NCBI GenBank assembly: GCA_011390935.1
Contig: JAABRL010000001.1
Span: 1-64,000, forward strand
DNA: 64,000 bases
Direction of reading: 5' to 3'
Source: Gemmatimonas sp.
GTDB lineage: Bacteria; Gemmatimonadota; Gemmatimonadetes; Gemmatimonadales; Gemmatimonadaceae
The notes beneath the pieces were generated by a model. The model did no database searches, had not been told where the DNA came from, and saw nothing but the letters and a program-made list of their open reading frames with translations. A program made the position numbers and the translations under genes. Shown piece after piece: positions 34,721 to 42,100 of this stretch (its first letter is position 1; the number at the start of each line of letters is the position of its first letter).

Positions 34721-37711
34721 ATGCTCTCTCGATCTGCTCTGAGGCTCTTCCGCCGCCCGGACGCCCCGACGTCGCGGTTCCGGCTGCCCCGATTCGCGAT
34801 GGTGCCAGCGCTGGCCTCGGTGTTGGCACTTACCGCCCCCGCGACCGAGCTCGCCGCGCAGGGTGGCAAGCCCATCACGCAGGATGTCTACGACATCTGG
34901 CGCGGCATTCTCTCGCCCACGATGTCGCGTGACGGGGGCTGGGTGGCCTACACCAACTCCCCCACGATTGGCGACGGGACCATGGTCGTGCGCGCCACGA
35001 ACGGCTCGCAGGAGTTCACGCTCCCGCGCGGCTTCACCGGCCGCCCCAACGATCGACCCAGCGGCAGCGGCGGCTTCAACCCCGCAGCGCCCGTGTTCAG
35101 CGCCGACGCGCGGTTCGTCGCCGCGCTCGTGTACCCCACGCAGTCGGTCGTCGAAGCGGCACGCCGCGACCGTCGTCGCGCCGCCGAAGCAACCCGCACG
35201 TCGCTCGCCCTGATGTCGCTCCCCTCGGGCGAGGTCACGACGCTGCCGCGCGTGCGCAGCTTCCGTCTGGCGCGCGATGGTGGCAAGGTGCTCGTGTACC
35301 CGCTGGAAGCCGACAGCGCCCGTGCCAACGGCGACTCGACATCGCGCGCGGCCGCCGCGCGTCCGGCCGCCGGTGACTCGTCGCGTCCCCGTGCGCCGCG
35401 CCCGGAGACCGGCTCCACGCTGGTCGTGCGCACTCTTGCCACCGGTGCGGAGCTGCGCATCGACGATGTCACCAGCTTCACGCTCGATGACACCGAGCGC
35501 TGGCTCGCATATGCGGTGGGCGAAGCCGACAGCACCAAGAGCGGGTTGTACCTGCGCGACCTGTCGAGCAACACGCTGCACGCCATGCGGACCGGCAAGG
35601 CGCGCTACCGCAATCTCACCTTCGATCGCGAGGCCACGCAGTTTGCGTTCCTCGAAGCCGTGGCGGATTCCGTGCCGGCGCCGCGCGCGTCGTACACAAT
35701 CATGCACGCCGCCCTCGTCACGCGTCGCAACGCGCCACCCGTTGCTGCCGCGGTTGTGCGTCCGGCAGATGCTGGCGACGGCATGCTGATCCCCGAGCGC
35801 AGTCGTCTCGACTTCACGCGCGACGGGTCGGCGCTGCAGTTCGCCGTGGCCATGCCGCCCGCAGACTCCATTCCGGCCGATTCGCTCGCCGACAAGGCGG
35901 TGTACGATCTGTGGCACTGGCAGGACACACGCCTCCAGCCCACGCAGCTCAAGCAGGCCGGACAGGATCGCAATCGCACCTTCGCGGCCATCTACCACCC
36001 GGCACTCAAGCGCGTGGTGCGACTGGCTAGCGATTCCATGCCGCAGGTGCAGGTGAGCGACAACGGCAAGCTCGCGCTCGCGGTCACCTCGGTACCGTAT
36101 GAAATCGAAGCCATGTGGGGAGAGGGTGGCAACGATGTGTACATCATCGACGCCACCACCGGCGCGCGCACGCTTGTGGCGCAGAAGCTCGAAGGGCGCG
36201 CCCAGCTCTCGCCCGATGCACGCTTCGTGTACTGGTTCGACAAGGAGCAGTGGCACGCCTACGAAATCGGCACGAAGCAGCAGCGCGTGATCAGTGAGAA
36301 GATCACGGGCGTCCGCCTGAGTCAGGAGACGTGGAGCACGCCGAGCACGCCGTCGGCGTGGGGCATTTCGGGGTGGACGGCGAACGATCGGCAGGTGCTG
36401 ATCAACGACCGGTATGACATCTGGGTGGTGGACCCGCGTGGCGCGACGGCGCCGCGCCGTCTCACCGGTGGCGTTGGCCGCGCACAGCAGCATGTGTTCC
36501 GCGTGGTCAATCTCGACCCCGAGGACCGCGCCATCGATCCGTCCAAGCCGGTGCTGCTGTCGGCGTTCAACGATGTCACGAAGGAGTCGGGCTGGTTCCT
36601 CGGCAGCTTCAGCGACTCCACGCCGTCGTCCGTGCTCATGGCACCCAAGCGGTTCGGTGGGCTCACCAAGGCGCGTGACGCCGAGCGCTACATGGTCACG
36701 CGCTCCGACTACCGCGAGTTTCCCGACATCTGGGCGGGCGGCGCGCTCACCTCGCTCACGAAGATCTCCGATGCGATGCCGCAGCAGGCCGAGTACGCGC
36801 GCGGCAACGTGCGTCTGCATTCGTGGATCGACGCCGACGGGGATTCGCTGGCGGGCCTGCTCTACACGCCGGACGGCTTCGATCCGTCGAAGAAGTACCC
36901 GATGGTGGTGTACTTCTACGAGTCGCACTCCGACGGCCTCTTCGGTTACGTGCGCCCCGCCGGCCGCAACATCATCAACCCCACGGTCTACAACTCGCTC
37001 GGCTACATCGTGTTCATGCCGGACATCAAGTACACCGAGGGTTTCCCAGGCCCCAGCGCGTACAAGTCGATCGTGCCTGGTGTGCAGTCGCTCATTCAGG
37101 CCGGCTTCGTGAACAAGGATGCGATCGGCATCGGCGGCCAGTCGTGGGGCGGCTACCAGACCGCGTATCTCGTCACGCAGACGAATCTGTTCAAGGCGGC
37201 CGTGCCGAATGCGACCGTGGTGAACATGACGAGTGCCTATGGCGGCATTCGCTGGGGCACGGGCATCTCGCGCAGCTTCCAGTACGAGCGTGGGCAGAGC
37301 CGCATCGGTGGTTCGCTGTGGGAGTACCCGGAGCGCTTCATCGAGAACTCGCCGCTCTTCTTCGCCGATCGCATTCAGACGCCGCTGCTGTTCATGGCGA
37401 ATGACAACGACGGGGCGGTGCCGTGGTATCAGGGCATCGAGTTCTTTGTCGCGCTGCGTCGCCTCGGCAAGGAGGCCTACATGGTCAACTACAACGGCGA
37501 CGAGCATAACCCCACGAAGCGCGCCAATCAGCTCGATATCGACAAGAAGCAGCTCGAGTTCTTCGGACACCATCTGCGTGGTGAGGCACGGCCGGCGTGG
37601 ATGGAGCGCGGCATTCCGTTCCTGGAGAAGGGGCGCGATCAGCTGCGGTTGACCGCACCGACGAGGGCCGCCGAGATGGCGCCCAACTCGGGCACGGGCC
37701 GATCGCGCTGA
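34721..37711 (+). CDS. exported S9-family (prolyl oligopeptidase-type) serine peptidase
   Basis: A 996-aa periplasmic peptidase. A signal peptide (to about residue 47, TELAAQ) is followed by a beta-propeller region (about 60-700) and an alpha/beta-hydrolase domain. The catalytic triad is visible: serine in GIGGQSWGGYQT (about 810), aspartate in FMANDNDGAVPW (about 900) and histidine in NGDEHNPTK (about 928). S9 peptidases cleave oligopeptides, many after proline or with dipeptidyl specificity. Two arginine/alanine-rich insertions near 140-240 are low-complexity. It ends upstream of a strong terminator. Neighbouring M3, M14 and M20 peptidases suggest that peptides are an important nutrient. 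Confidence 0.9.
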   Translation: MLSRSALRLFRRPDAPTSRFRLPRFAMVPALASVLALTAPATELAAQGGKPITQDVYDIWRGILSPTMSRDGGWVAYTNSPTIGDGTMVVRATNGSQEFTLPRGFTGRPNDRPSGSGGFNPAAPVFSADARFVAALVYPTQSVVEAARRDRRRAAEATRTSLALMSLPSGEVTTLPRVRSFRLARDGGKVLVYPLEADSARANGDSTSRAAAARPAAGDSSRPRAPRPETGSTLVVRTLATGAELRIDDVTSFTLDDTERWLAYAVGEADSTKSGLYLRDLSSNTLHAMRTGKARYRNLTFDREATQFAFLEAVADSVPAPRASYTIMHAALVTRRNAPPVAAAVVRPADAGDGMLIPERSRLDFTRDGSALQFAVAMPPADSIPADSLADKAVYDLWHWQDTRLQPTQLKQAGQDRNRTFAAIYHPALKRVVRLASDSMPQVQVSDNGKLALAVTSVPYEIEAMWGEGGNDVYIIDATTGARTLVAQKLEGRAQLSPDARFVYWFDKEQWHAYEIGTKQQRVISEKITGVRLSQETWSTPSTPSAWGISGWTANDRQVLINDRYDIWVVDPRGATAPRRLTGGVGRAQQHVFRVVNLDPEDRAIDPSKPVLLSAFNDVTKESGWFLGSFSDSTPSSVLMAPKRFGGLTKARDAERYMVTRSDYREFPDIWAGGALTSLTKISDAMPQQAEYARGNVRLHSWIDADGDSLAGLLYTPDGFDPSKKYPMVVYFYESHSDGLFGYVRPAGRNIINPTVYNSLGYIVFMPDIKYTEGFPGPSAYKSIVPGVQSLIQAGFVNKDAIGIGGQSWGGYQTAYLVTQTNLFKAAVPNATVVNMTSAYGGIRWGTGISRSFQYERGQSRIGGSLWEYPERFIENSPLFFADRIQTPLLFMANDNDGAVPWYQGIEFFVALRRLGKEAYMVNYNGDEHNPTKRANQLDIDKKQLEFFGHHLRGEARPAWMERGIPFLEKGRDQLRLTAPTRAAEMAPNSGTGRSR

Positions 37712-37765
37712 GCGAACGAACACGTCAGGCGCCGGTGGCGCGATTCTGACGTCACAGACGGGTCA

Positions 37766-37799
37766 CGGCCGCCTCGCGTTCGCGCGGGGCGGCCGTTTT
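37766..37799 (+). terminator. intrinsic terminator after the S9 peptidase gene
   Basis: A 13-bp GC-rich stem (CGGCCGCC at 37766-37773 pairing with GGCGGCCG at 37788-37795, extended inward through 37778/37783, with one G-T pair) closes on a TTCG tetraloop. TTTT follows at 37796-37799. It separates the peptidase gene from speA. Confidence 0.85.
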
Positions 37800-37838
37800 C
37801 GATGCGGCCAGCCGATACCCTCAGCGCGCATGGGGGTC

Positions 37839-37844
37839 TAGTTT
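37839..37844 (+). promoter_or_regulatory. putative -10 hexamer for a leaderless speA mRNA
   Basis: TAGTTT ends 6 nt (TCGCGC) before the speA ATG at 37851, just downstream of the terminator of the previous gene. No Shine-Dalgarno is visible, which fits a transcript that starts at the initiation codon. Confidence 0.45.
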
Positions 37845-37850
37845 TCGCGC

Positions 37851-39815
37851 ATGGCTACCCGTATCGCTCCGACCGCTGCGCCCGATCTCACGCCGGCGGC
37901 CCCCTGGACCATCGACGACGCCCGCGCCCTCTACAACATCGAGGGGTGGGGTGCTGGCTATTTCGACATCAATGAACAGGGGAACGTCATCGTACGCCCC
38001 GATCCCGATCGGCCGGAGTCCACGGTCGATCTGCGGGATCTCGCGCGCGACCTCGAAGAGCAGGGCATTCAGCTGCCCGTGCTGCTGCGCTTCTCCGATA
38101 TTCTGCGCTCGCGCGTCGTCACGCTCAGCGAACGGTTTGCCGCGGCGATGAAGGAGTTCGAGTACACCGGTGAGTACACCACCGTGTACCCGATCAAGGT
38201 CAATCAGCAGCGCCACGTCGTCGAAGAGATCGTGCGCTACGGCAACGCCCATGGCGTGGGGCTCGAATGCGGCTCCAAGCCCGAGCTGCAGGCCGTGCTC
38301 GGCCTCGTCGAAGGCACCGATCAGATCATCGTGTGCAACGGGTACAAGGACCACGAGTTCATGCGACTGGCCCTCATGGGGCAGAAGCTTGGCCATCGGG
38401 TCTTCATCGTGCTCGAACAGCTCAGCGAACTCGATGTGCTGCTCGAGGTGGCCGACGAACTGGGCGTCACGCCCATGGCGGGTGTGCGCATCAAGCTCGC
38501 GTCCGAAGGCGCGGGTCGCTGGGCGCAGAGCGGTGGCGAAAAGAGCAAGTTTGGTCTGTCGTCCGCTGAGCTGGTGAAGCTCATTGACAAGCTCACCGAT
38601 GCCGGCCGCCTCGAGATCGTGAAGCTCATTCACTTCCACCTCGGCAGCCAGATCACCGACATTCGCTTCATCAAGTCGGGGCTCGCCGAAGTTGCGCGCT
38701 TCTACGCCGAGCTGCGCAACATGGGCGTGGACATCACGCACGTAGATGTGGGCGGCGGCCTGGGCGTGGACTACGATGGCACCACGTCCACGAACAACGC
38801 CAGCGTGAACTACACGCTGCAGGAGTACGCCAACGACGTGGTGTACACCATCGCCGAAGCGTGCCGCGAGCAGGAGCTGCCCATGCCACACCTCATCAGC
38901 GAGTCGGGGCGCGCGCTCACGGCGCACCACGCCATGCTGCTGGTGAAGGTGATCGATGTGGAGTCGCAGATGGCGCGTGCCATCCCGGCACTGTCCGACG
39001 AGGATCACTCGCTGCTGCACGAGATGTACGAAGACTACCGCACCATCAGCGAGCGCTCGCCGCGCCCGCGCAAGGTGCTCGAGGTCTTCCACGACGCCTC
39101 GTTCGACAAGGAGCGTGCGCGCCAGTACTTCAACTCGGGCGTGCTCACGCTGCGGCAGCTGGCCACCGCCGAGCTGATCTGGCTCGCGACCATGAACGCG
39201 ATCTACCCGATCGTCAACCGCGATCCCGATACGTTCGCCGATATCGTGCGCGAGCTGCAGGGCACGTTGGTGGATCGCTACTTCCTCAACTTCTCGCTCT
39301 TCCAGTCGCTCCCCGACTCGTGGGCCATCGATCAGCTGTTCCCGATCATGCCCGTGCATCGGCTCGATGAGGAGCCGCTGCGTCACGGTACGCTGCAGGA
39401 CGTGACGTGCGACTCCGATGGCAAGATCGATCGGTTCGTCGGGGACAAGAACGGGCGCCCGTCACTCGAGCTGCACGAGTTCCGGGACGGAGAAGACTAC
39501 ATCCTCGGCATCTTCCTCACCGGTGCGTATCAGGAAATCCTCGGTGACCTGCACAACCTCTTCGGCGATACGAACGCGGTGCACGTGCTGCTCACCGACA
39601 ATGGGCGCTACGAAATCAACGACCTGGTCGAGGGTGACACGGTCACTGAAGTGCTCAACTACGTGCAGTTCGGGGCGTCGCAACTTCTGGCCACGTTCCG
39701 CCGTAAGGTGAACGCCGCCAAGGGGCTGTCGCGTGAGGAGGCCAACGCCTTCATCGCCGATTACGTGGCGGGACTCGAGGGCTACACCTACCTCGAGGGC
39801 GAGGCGGCGCGCTGA
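37851..39815 (+). CDS. speA: biosynthetic arginine decarboxylase
   Basis: A 654-aa PLP enzyme of fold type III (alanine racemase-like) that converts arginine to agmatine, the first step of polyamine synthesis by that route. The PLP lysine lies in VYPIKVNQQRHVVEE (about residue 108); the HFHLGSQI block (about 262) and the glycine-rich DVGGGLGVDYDG (about 300) bind substrate and phosphate. ECGSKPEL is conserved. The length fits the family (about 630-660 aa). No agmatinase gene is adjacent. It is preceded by a terminator and a putative leaderless promoter, so it forms its own transcription unit, possibly continuing into the Yip1 gene 49 bp downstream. Confidence 0.95.
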   Translation: MATRIAPTAAPDLTPAAPWTIDDARALYNIEGWGAGYFDINEQGNVIVRPDPDRPESTVDLRDLARDLEEQGIQLPVLLRFSDILRSRVVTLSERFAAAMKEFEYTGEYTTVYPIKVNQQRHVVEEIVRYGNAHGVGLECGSKPELQAVLGLVEGTDQIIVCNGYKDHEFMRLALMGQKLGHRVFIVLEQLSELDVLLEVADELGVTPMAGVRIKLASEGAGRWAQSGGEKSKFGLSSAELVKLIDKLTDAGRLEIVKLIHFHLGSQITDIRFIKSGLAEVARFYAELRNMGVDITHVDVGGGLGVDYDGTTSTNNASVNYTLQEYANDVVYTIAEACREQELPMPHLISESGRALTAHHAMLLVKVIDVESQMARAIPALSDEDHSLLHEMYEDYRTISERSPRPRKVLEVFHDASFDKERARQYFNSGVLTLRQLATAELIWLATMNAIYPIVNRDPDTFADIVRELQGTLVDRYFLNFSLFQSLPDSWAIDQLFPIMPVHRLDEEPLRHGTLQDVTCDSDGKIDRFVGDKNGRPSLELHEFRDGEDYILGIFLTGAYQEILGDLHNLFGDTNAVHVLLTDNGRYEINDLVEGDTVTEVLNYVQFGASQLLATFRRKVNAAKGLSREEANAFIADYVAGLEGYTYLEGEAAR

Positions 39816-39864
39816 GACGCGGGGCCTCGCCGGACGACGCGGTCATCCCACACAGGAGCACGTG

Positions 39865-40587
39865 ATGAACGAAACGGGAGTCGGTGAGGCGAAGAGCGGA
39901 GTGTTCGACGATCTCGTGGAGATCTTCGTGGCGCCGTCGAATGTGTTCGAGCGGCGCCGGAACGTTGGGTACGGCGTGCTGCTGCTGCTGCTCATGGGGC
40001 TCACGTTGGTGATCATGGTGGCCACCATGGGCGTGAGCGCCCCCTTCTGGGATGCGCAGTTCGACCTGACCATGCGGCTGGCAGCGCAGAAGGGTCAGGC
40101 GCTGCCACCTGAGGCGTCCGGTGAGGCGGCGCGTGCGATCGGTCGCTGGATGGGCACCATTGGTGGCGTCATCTTCGTCCCCATCTTCGTGTGGATCGGC
40201 GCGTTGTTCGTCATGCTGGGCGCCAAGGTGGCGGGCACCTCCCTGAGCTTCCGGCAGGGCGCCACGATCTTCACGCTCGCGGGCGTTCCGCGGCTCATCT
40301 CGCCGATCGCCATGGCCGTGCAGGGGCTGCTGTTGCCCCCGTCACAGATCACGAGCATTTACAGCGCATCGCTCGGTCCCGCACGCTTCGCCGATCCGAT
40401 GACCACGTCGCCGGCGATCATGAGTGTGCTCTCCAACTTCGATGTCGTGAATCTGTGGGCATTCGCTCTCATCGGGCTCGGTATCAGCGTGATGGGGCGT
40501 GTCTCGCGCAGCAACGGATACATGGGCATGGCGGTGGTGTTCGCGGCCATGCTGGCACTCTCGCTGCTTCCGGCGGCGTTCGGCTGA
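39865..40587 (+). CDS. Yip1-domain membrane protein
   Basis: A 240-aa membrane protein. The N-terminal soluble stretch VFDDLVEIFVAPSNVFERRR is the typical lead-in of bacterial YIP1-family proteins, followed by about five hydrophobic segments (near 38-58, 100-120, 132-160, 188-205 and 215-238). The function is unknown; no enzymatic residue can be pointed to. A Shine-Dalgarno (AGGAG at 39854-39858) sits 6 nt before the ATG at 39865; a GTG at 39862 is also possible. The gene ends at a bidirectional terminator shared with superoxide dismutase. Confidence 0.78.
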   Translation: MNETGVGEAKSGVFDDLVEIFVAPSNVFERRRNVGYGVLLLLLMGLTLVIMVATMGVSAPFWDAQFDLTMRLAAQKGQALPPEASGEAARAIGRWMGTIGGVIFVPIFVWIGALFVMLGAKVAGTSLSFRQGATIFTLAGVPRLISPIAMAVQGLLLPPSQITSIYSASLGPARFADPMTTSPAIMSVLSNFDVVNLWAFALIGLGISVMGRVSRSNGYMGMAVVFAAMLALSLLPAAFG

Positions 40588-40611
40588 GGTCACCTCGCCT
40601 CGGCAACGCAC

Positions 40612-40653
40612 AACGCCCCCGATGACCAGCTGGTCACCGGGGGCGTTCTGTTT
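40612..40653. terminator. bidirectional terminator between Yip1 and superoxide dismutase genes
   Basis: An imperfect inverted repeat of 18 bp per arm runs from AACGCCCCCG (40612-40621) to its complement ending GGGGGCGTT (40647), with one A-C mismatch. The core TGACCAGCTGGTCA (40623-40636) is a perfect palindrome. AA starts one arm and TT plus CTGTTT follows the other, so it can act on both convergent transcripts. Confidence 0.75.
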
Positions 40654-40666
40654 GGGCGCGTCAGCC

Positions 40667-41278
40667 TCAGCCCTTGCTCGCGGCGAAGTGCTTGGCGACC
40701 TCGCCCCAGTTCACCACGTTCCACCACGCGCCCACGTAGTCGGCGCGCCGGTTCTGGTAGTGCAGATAGTAGGCGTGCTCCCACACGTCGAGGCCGAGAA
40801 TGGCCGTCTTGCCTTCCATGAGCGGGTTGTCCTGATTGGGCGTGCTCATGATCGACAGCGTGCCGTTGTCGGACACCAACCAGGCCCAGCCGGAGCCGAA
40901 GCGCGTCATCGCCGCCGCCTGAAACTGCTCACGGAACGTCGCGAAGCTGCCGAAGGCACTCGTGATCGCTGCGGTGAGATCACCGTTGGGCTCGCCGCCG
41001 CCGTTCGGCGCCATGAGCGTCCAGAACAGCGCGTGATTCCAGTGGCCGCCGCCGTTGTTGCGGACGGCGCCGCGGATGGACTCGGGCACCTTGGACAGGT
41101 CGCCGAGCAGCTGCTCAAGCGAAACGTCGGCGAGCTCCGGCGCCTTTTCGAGCGCGGCGTTCAGGTTGGTGACGTAGGCCTGATGATGCTTGCCATGATG
41201 AATCTCCATGGTGCGGGCATCGATGTGCGGTTCGAGCGCGTCGAACGCGTACGGCAGGGCGGGCAGCGTATGGGCCAT
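40667..41278 (-). CDS. Fe/Mn superoxide dismutase
   Basis: A 203-aa cytoplasmic enzyme that dismutates superoxide. Metal ligands are visible: histidine in [13 protein letters not shown] (about residue 27), histidine in [11 protein letters not shown] (about 82), and aspartate and histidine in [12 protein letters not shown] (about 165-169). GGGHWNH favours the Mn-type but does not settle the metal. I chose the ATG at 41278, as [10 protein letters not shown] matches the family N-terminus. A perfect CIRCE half-site, GAGTGCTAA, lies at 41302-41310 in the upstream region. The gene converges with the Yip1 gene over a shared terminator. Confidence 0.95.
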   Translation of the reverse strand: MAHTLPALPYAFDALEPHIDARTMEIHHGKHHQAYVTNLNAALEKAPELADVSLEQLLGDLSKVPESIRGAVRNNGGGHWNHALFWTLMAPNGGGEPNGDLTAAITSAFGSFATFREQFQAAAMTRFGSGWAWLVSDNGTLSIMSTPNQDNPLMEGKTAILGLDVWEHAYYLHYQNRRADYVGAWWNVVNWGEVAKHFAASKG

Positions 41279-41301
41279 TGTGAGGCAGCCTCGGGGAAAG
41301 G

Positions 41302-41310
41302 GAGTGCTAA
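41302..41310. promoter_or_regulatory. CIRCE-like half-site upstream of superoxide dismutase
   Basis: GAGTGCTAA matches one arm of the HrcA operator CIRCE exactly and lies 24 nt upstream of the superoxide dismutase ATG. The other arm at the expected 9-bp spacing (GGCAGCCTC) matches at only 3 of 9 positions, so binding is doubtful. Confidence 0.2.
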
Positions 41311-41353
41311 GGAGCAACGCACCACGACCTCGCGGGCGTTGTACAACAATCGG

Positions 41354-41995
41354 TCAGGCGGCGGACGATCCCGCGCGGGAGCGCTCGCGCAGCCAGGCAA
41401 TGATGCCGGGCAGAATGGAGAGGAAGATCACCACGAGAATGACCTTCTCGATGTGCTGGTCGATCCCCGGCACCCAGCGGCCAAGGAAGTACCCGGTAAA
41501 CAACATGCTCCACACCCAGAGCACACCGCCCACCACGTTGTAGGCGAGAAAGGAGCGGTAGCGCATTTGCCCCACACCGGCGACCACAGGGGCAAAGGTG
41601 CGAATGATCGGCACGAACCGGGCAATGATGATCGTCTTGCCGCCGTGCTTCTCGTAGAACGCCTGCGCCTTGAGCAGATGTGCCCGCCGAAAGAGAAACG
41701 ACTCTTCGCGGGTGAAAATGCGTGGGCCTGTCACCTGACCAATCTTGTACCCCACCGTGTCGCCAACGATCGCGGCCGTGGTCAGCAGCAGGCCGAGGAT
41801 GTACACGTTGAGCCCGAACTCGGGCTGCGAGCAGAGCAGGCCGGCCGTCACCAGCAGCGAGTCGCCCGGAAGAAAGAACCCGATCAGCAACCCGGTTTCG
41901 GTGAAGATGATCGCAGTCAGGCCCACATAGCCGGCCCACTGCACCAGCGCGGGCAGGTCGCGCAGGCGCTCGATGAAATCTTTGAGAAAATCCAC
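41354..41995 (-). CDS. DedA-family membrane protein
   Basis: A 213-aa polytopic protein of the DedA/VTT family. The family blocks are clear: IIFTETGLLIGFFLPGDSLLVTAGLL (about residues 29-54, a re-entrant segment), GDTVGYKIGQVTGPR (about 79), then HGGKTIIIARFVPIIRTFAPVVAGVG (about 117-142) with the conserved arginine of FxPxxR. DedA proteins help recycle undecaprenyl phosphate or move phospholipids and keep the proton gradient. I chose the GTG at 41995, where the family N-terminus begins; the longer frame to 42601 overlaps the divergent GH38 gene. TACCCT lies 4 nt upstream of the GTG. Confidence 0.87.
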   Translation of the reverse strand: MDFLKDFIERLRDLPALVQWAGYVGLTAIIFTETGLLIGFFLPGDSLLVTAGLLCSQPEFGLNVYILGLLLTTAAIVGDTVGYKIGQVTGPRIFTREESFLFRRAHLLKAQAFYEKHGGKTIIIARFVPIIRTFAPVVAGVGQMRYRSFLAYNVVGGVLWVWSMLFTGYFLGRWVPGIDQHIEKVILVVIFLSILPGIIAWLRERSRAGSSAA

Positions 41996-42088
41996 GGGGA
42001 GGGTATCGGGGACGAACCAATCGCAATCCCGAAAGCTCTCCGTCCTGCCGGTGTGGGTCAACCGAGTGCGGCCGTCCCGTTGGCTCGG

Positions 42089-42094
42089 TAGCTT
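42089..42094 (+). promoter_or_regulatory. putative -10 hexamer for a leaderless GH38 mRNA
   Basis: TAGCTT ends 6 nt (GCCCGA) before the ATG at 42101. No Shine-Dalgarno or -35 box is apparent. This is the fourth case of the same arrangement in the window. Confidence 0.45.
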
Positions 42095-42100
42095 GCCCGA

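Noticed and set aside
34706-37723. 1005-aa open frame on the minus strand opposite the S9 peptidase
   Set aside because: Antisense to a well-supported gene and of low-complexity Arg/His/Ala composition, so it is a GC-driven shadow.
41996-42004. TACCCT 4 nt upstream of the DedA GTG as a fifth leaderless promoter
   Set aside because: The spacing differs from the 6 nt of the other cases and the hexamer is TAnnnT but not TAnnTT, so it was not counted.
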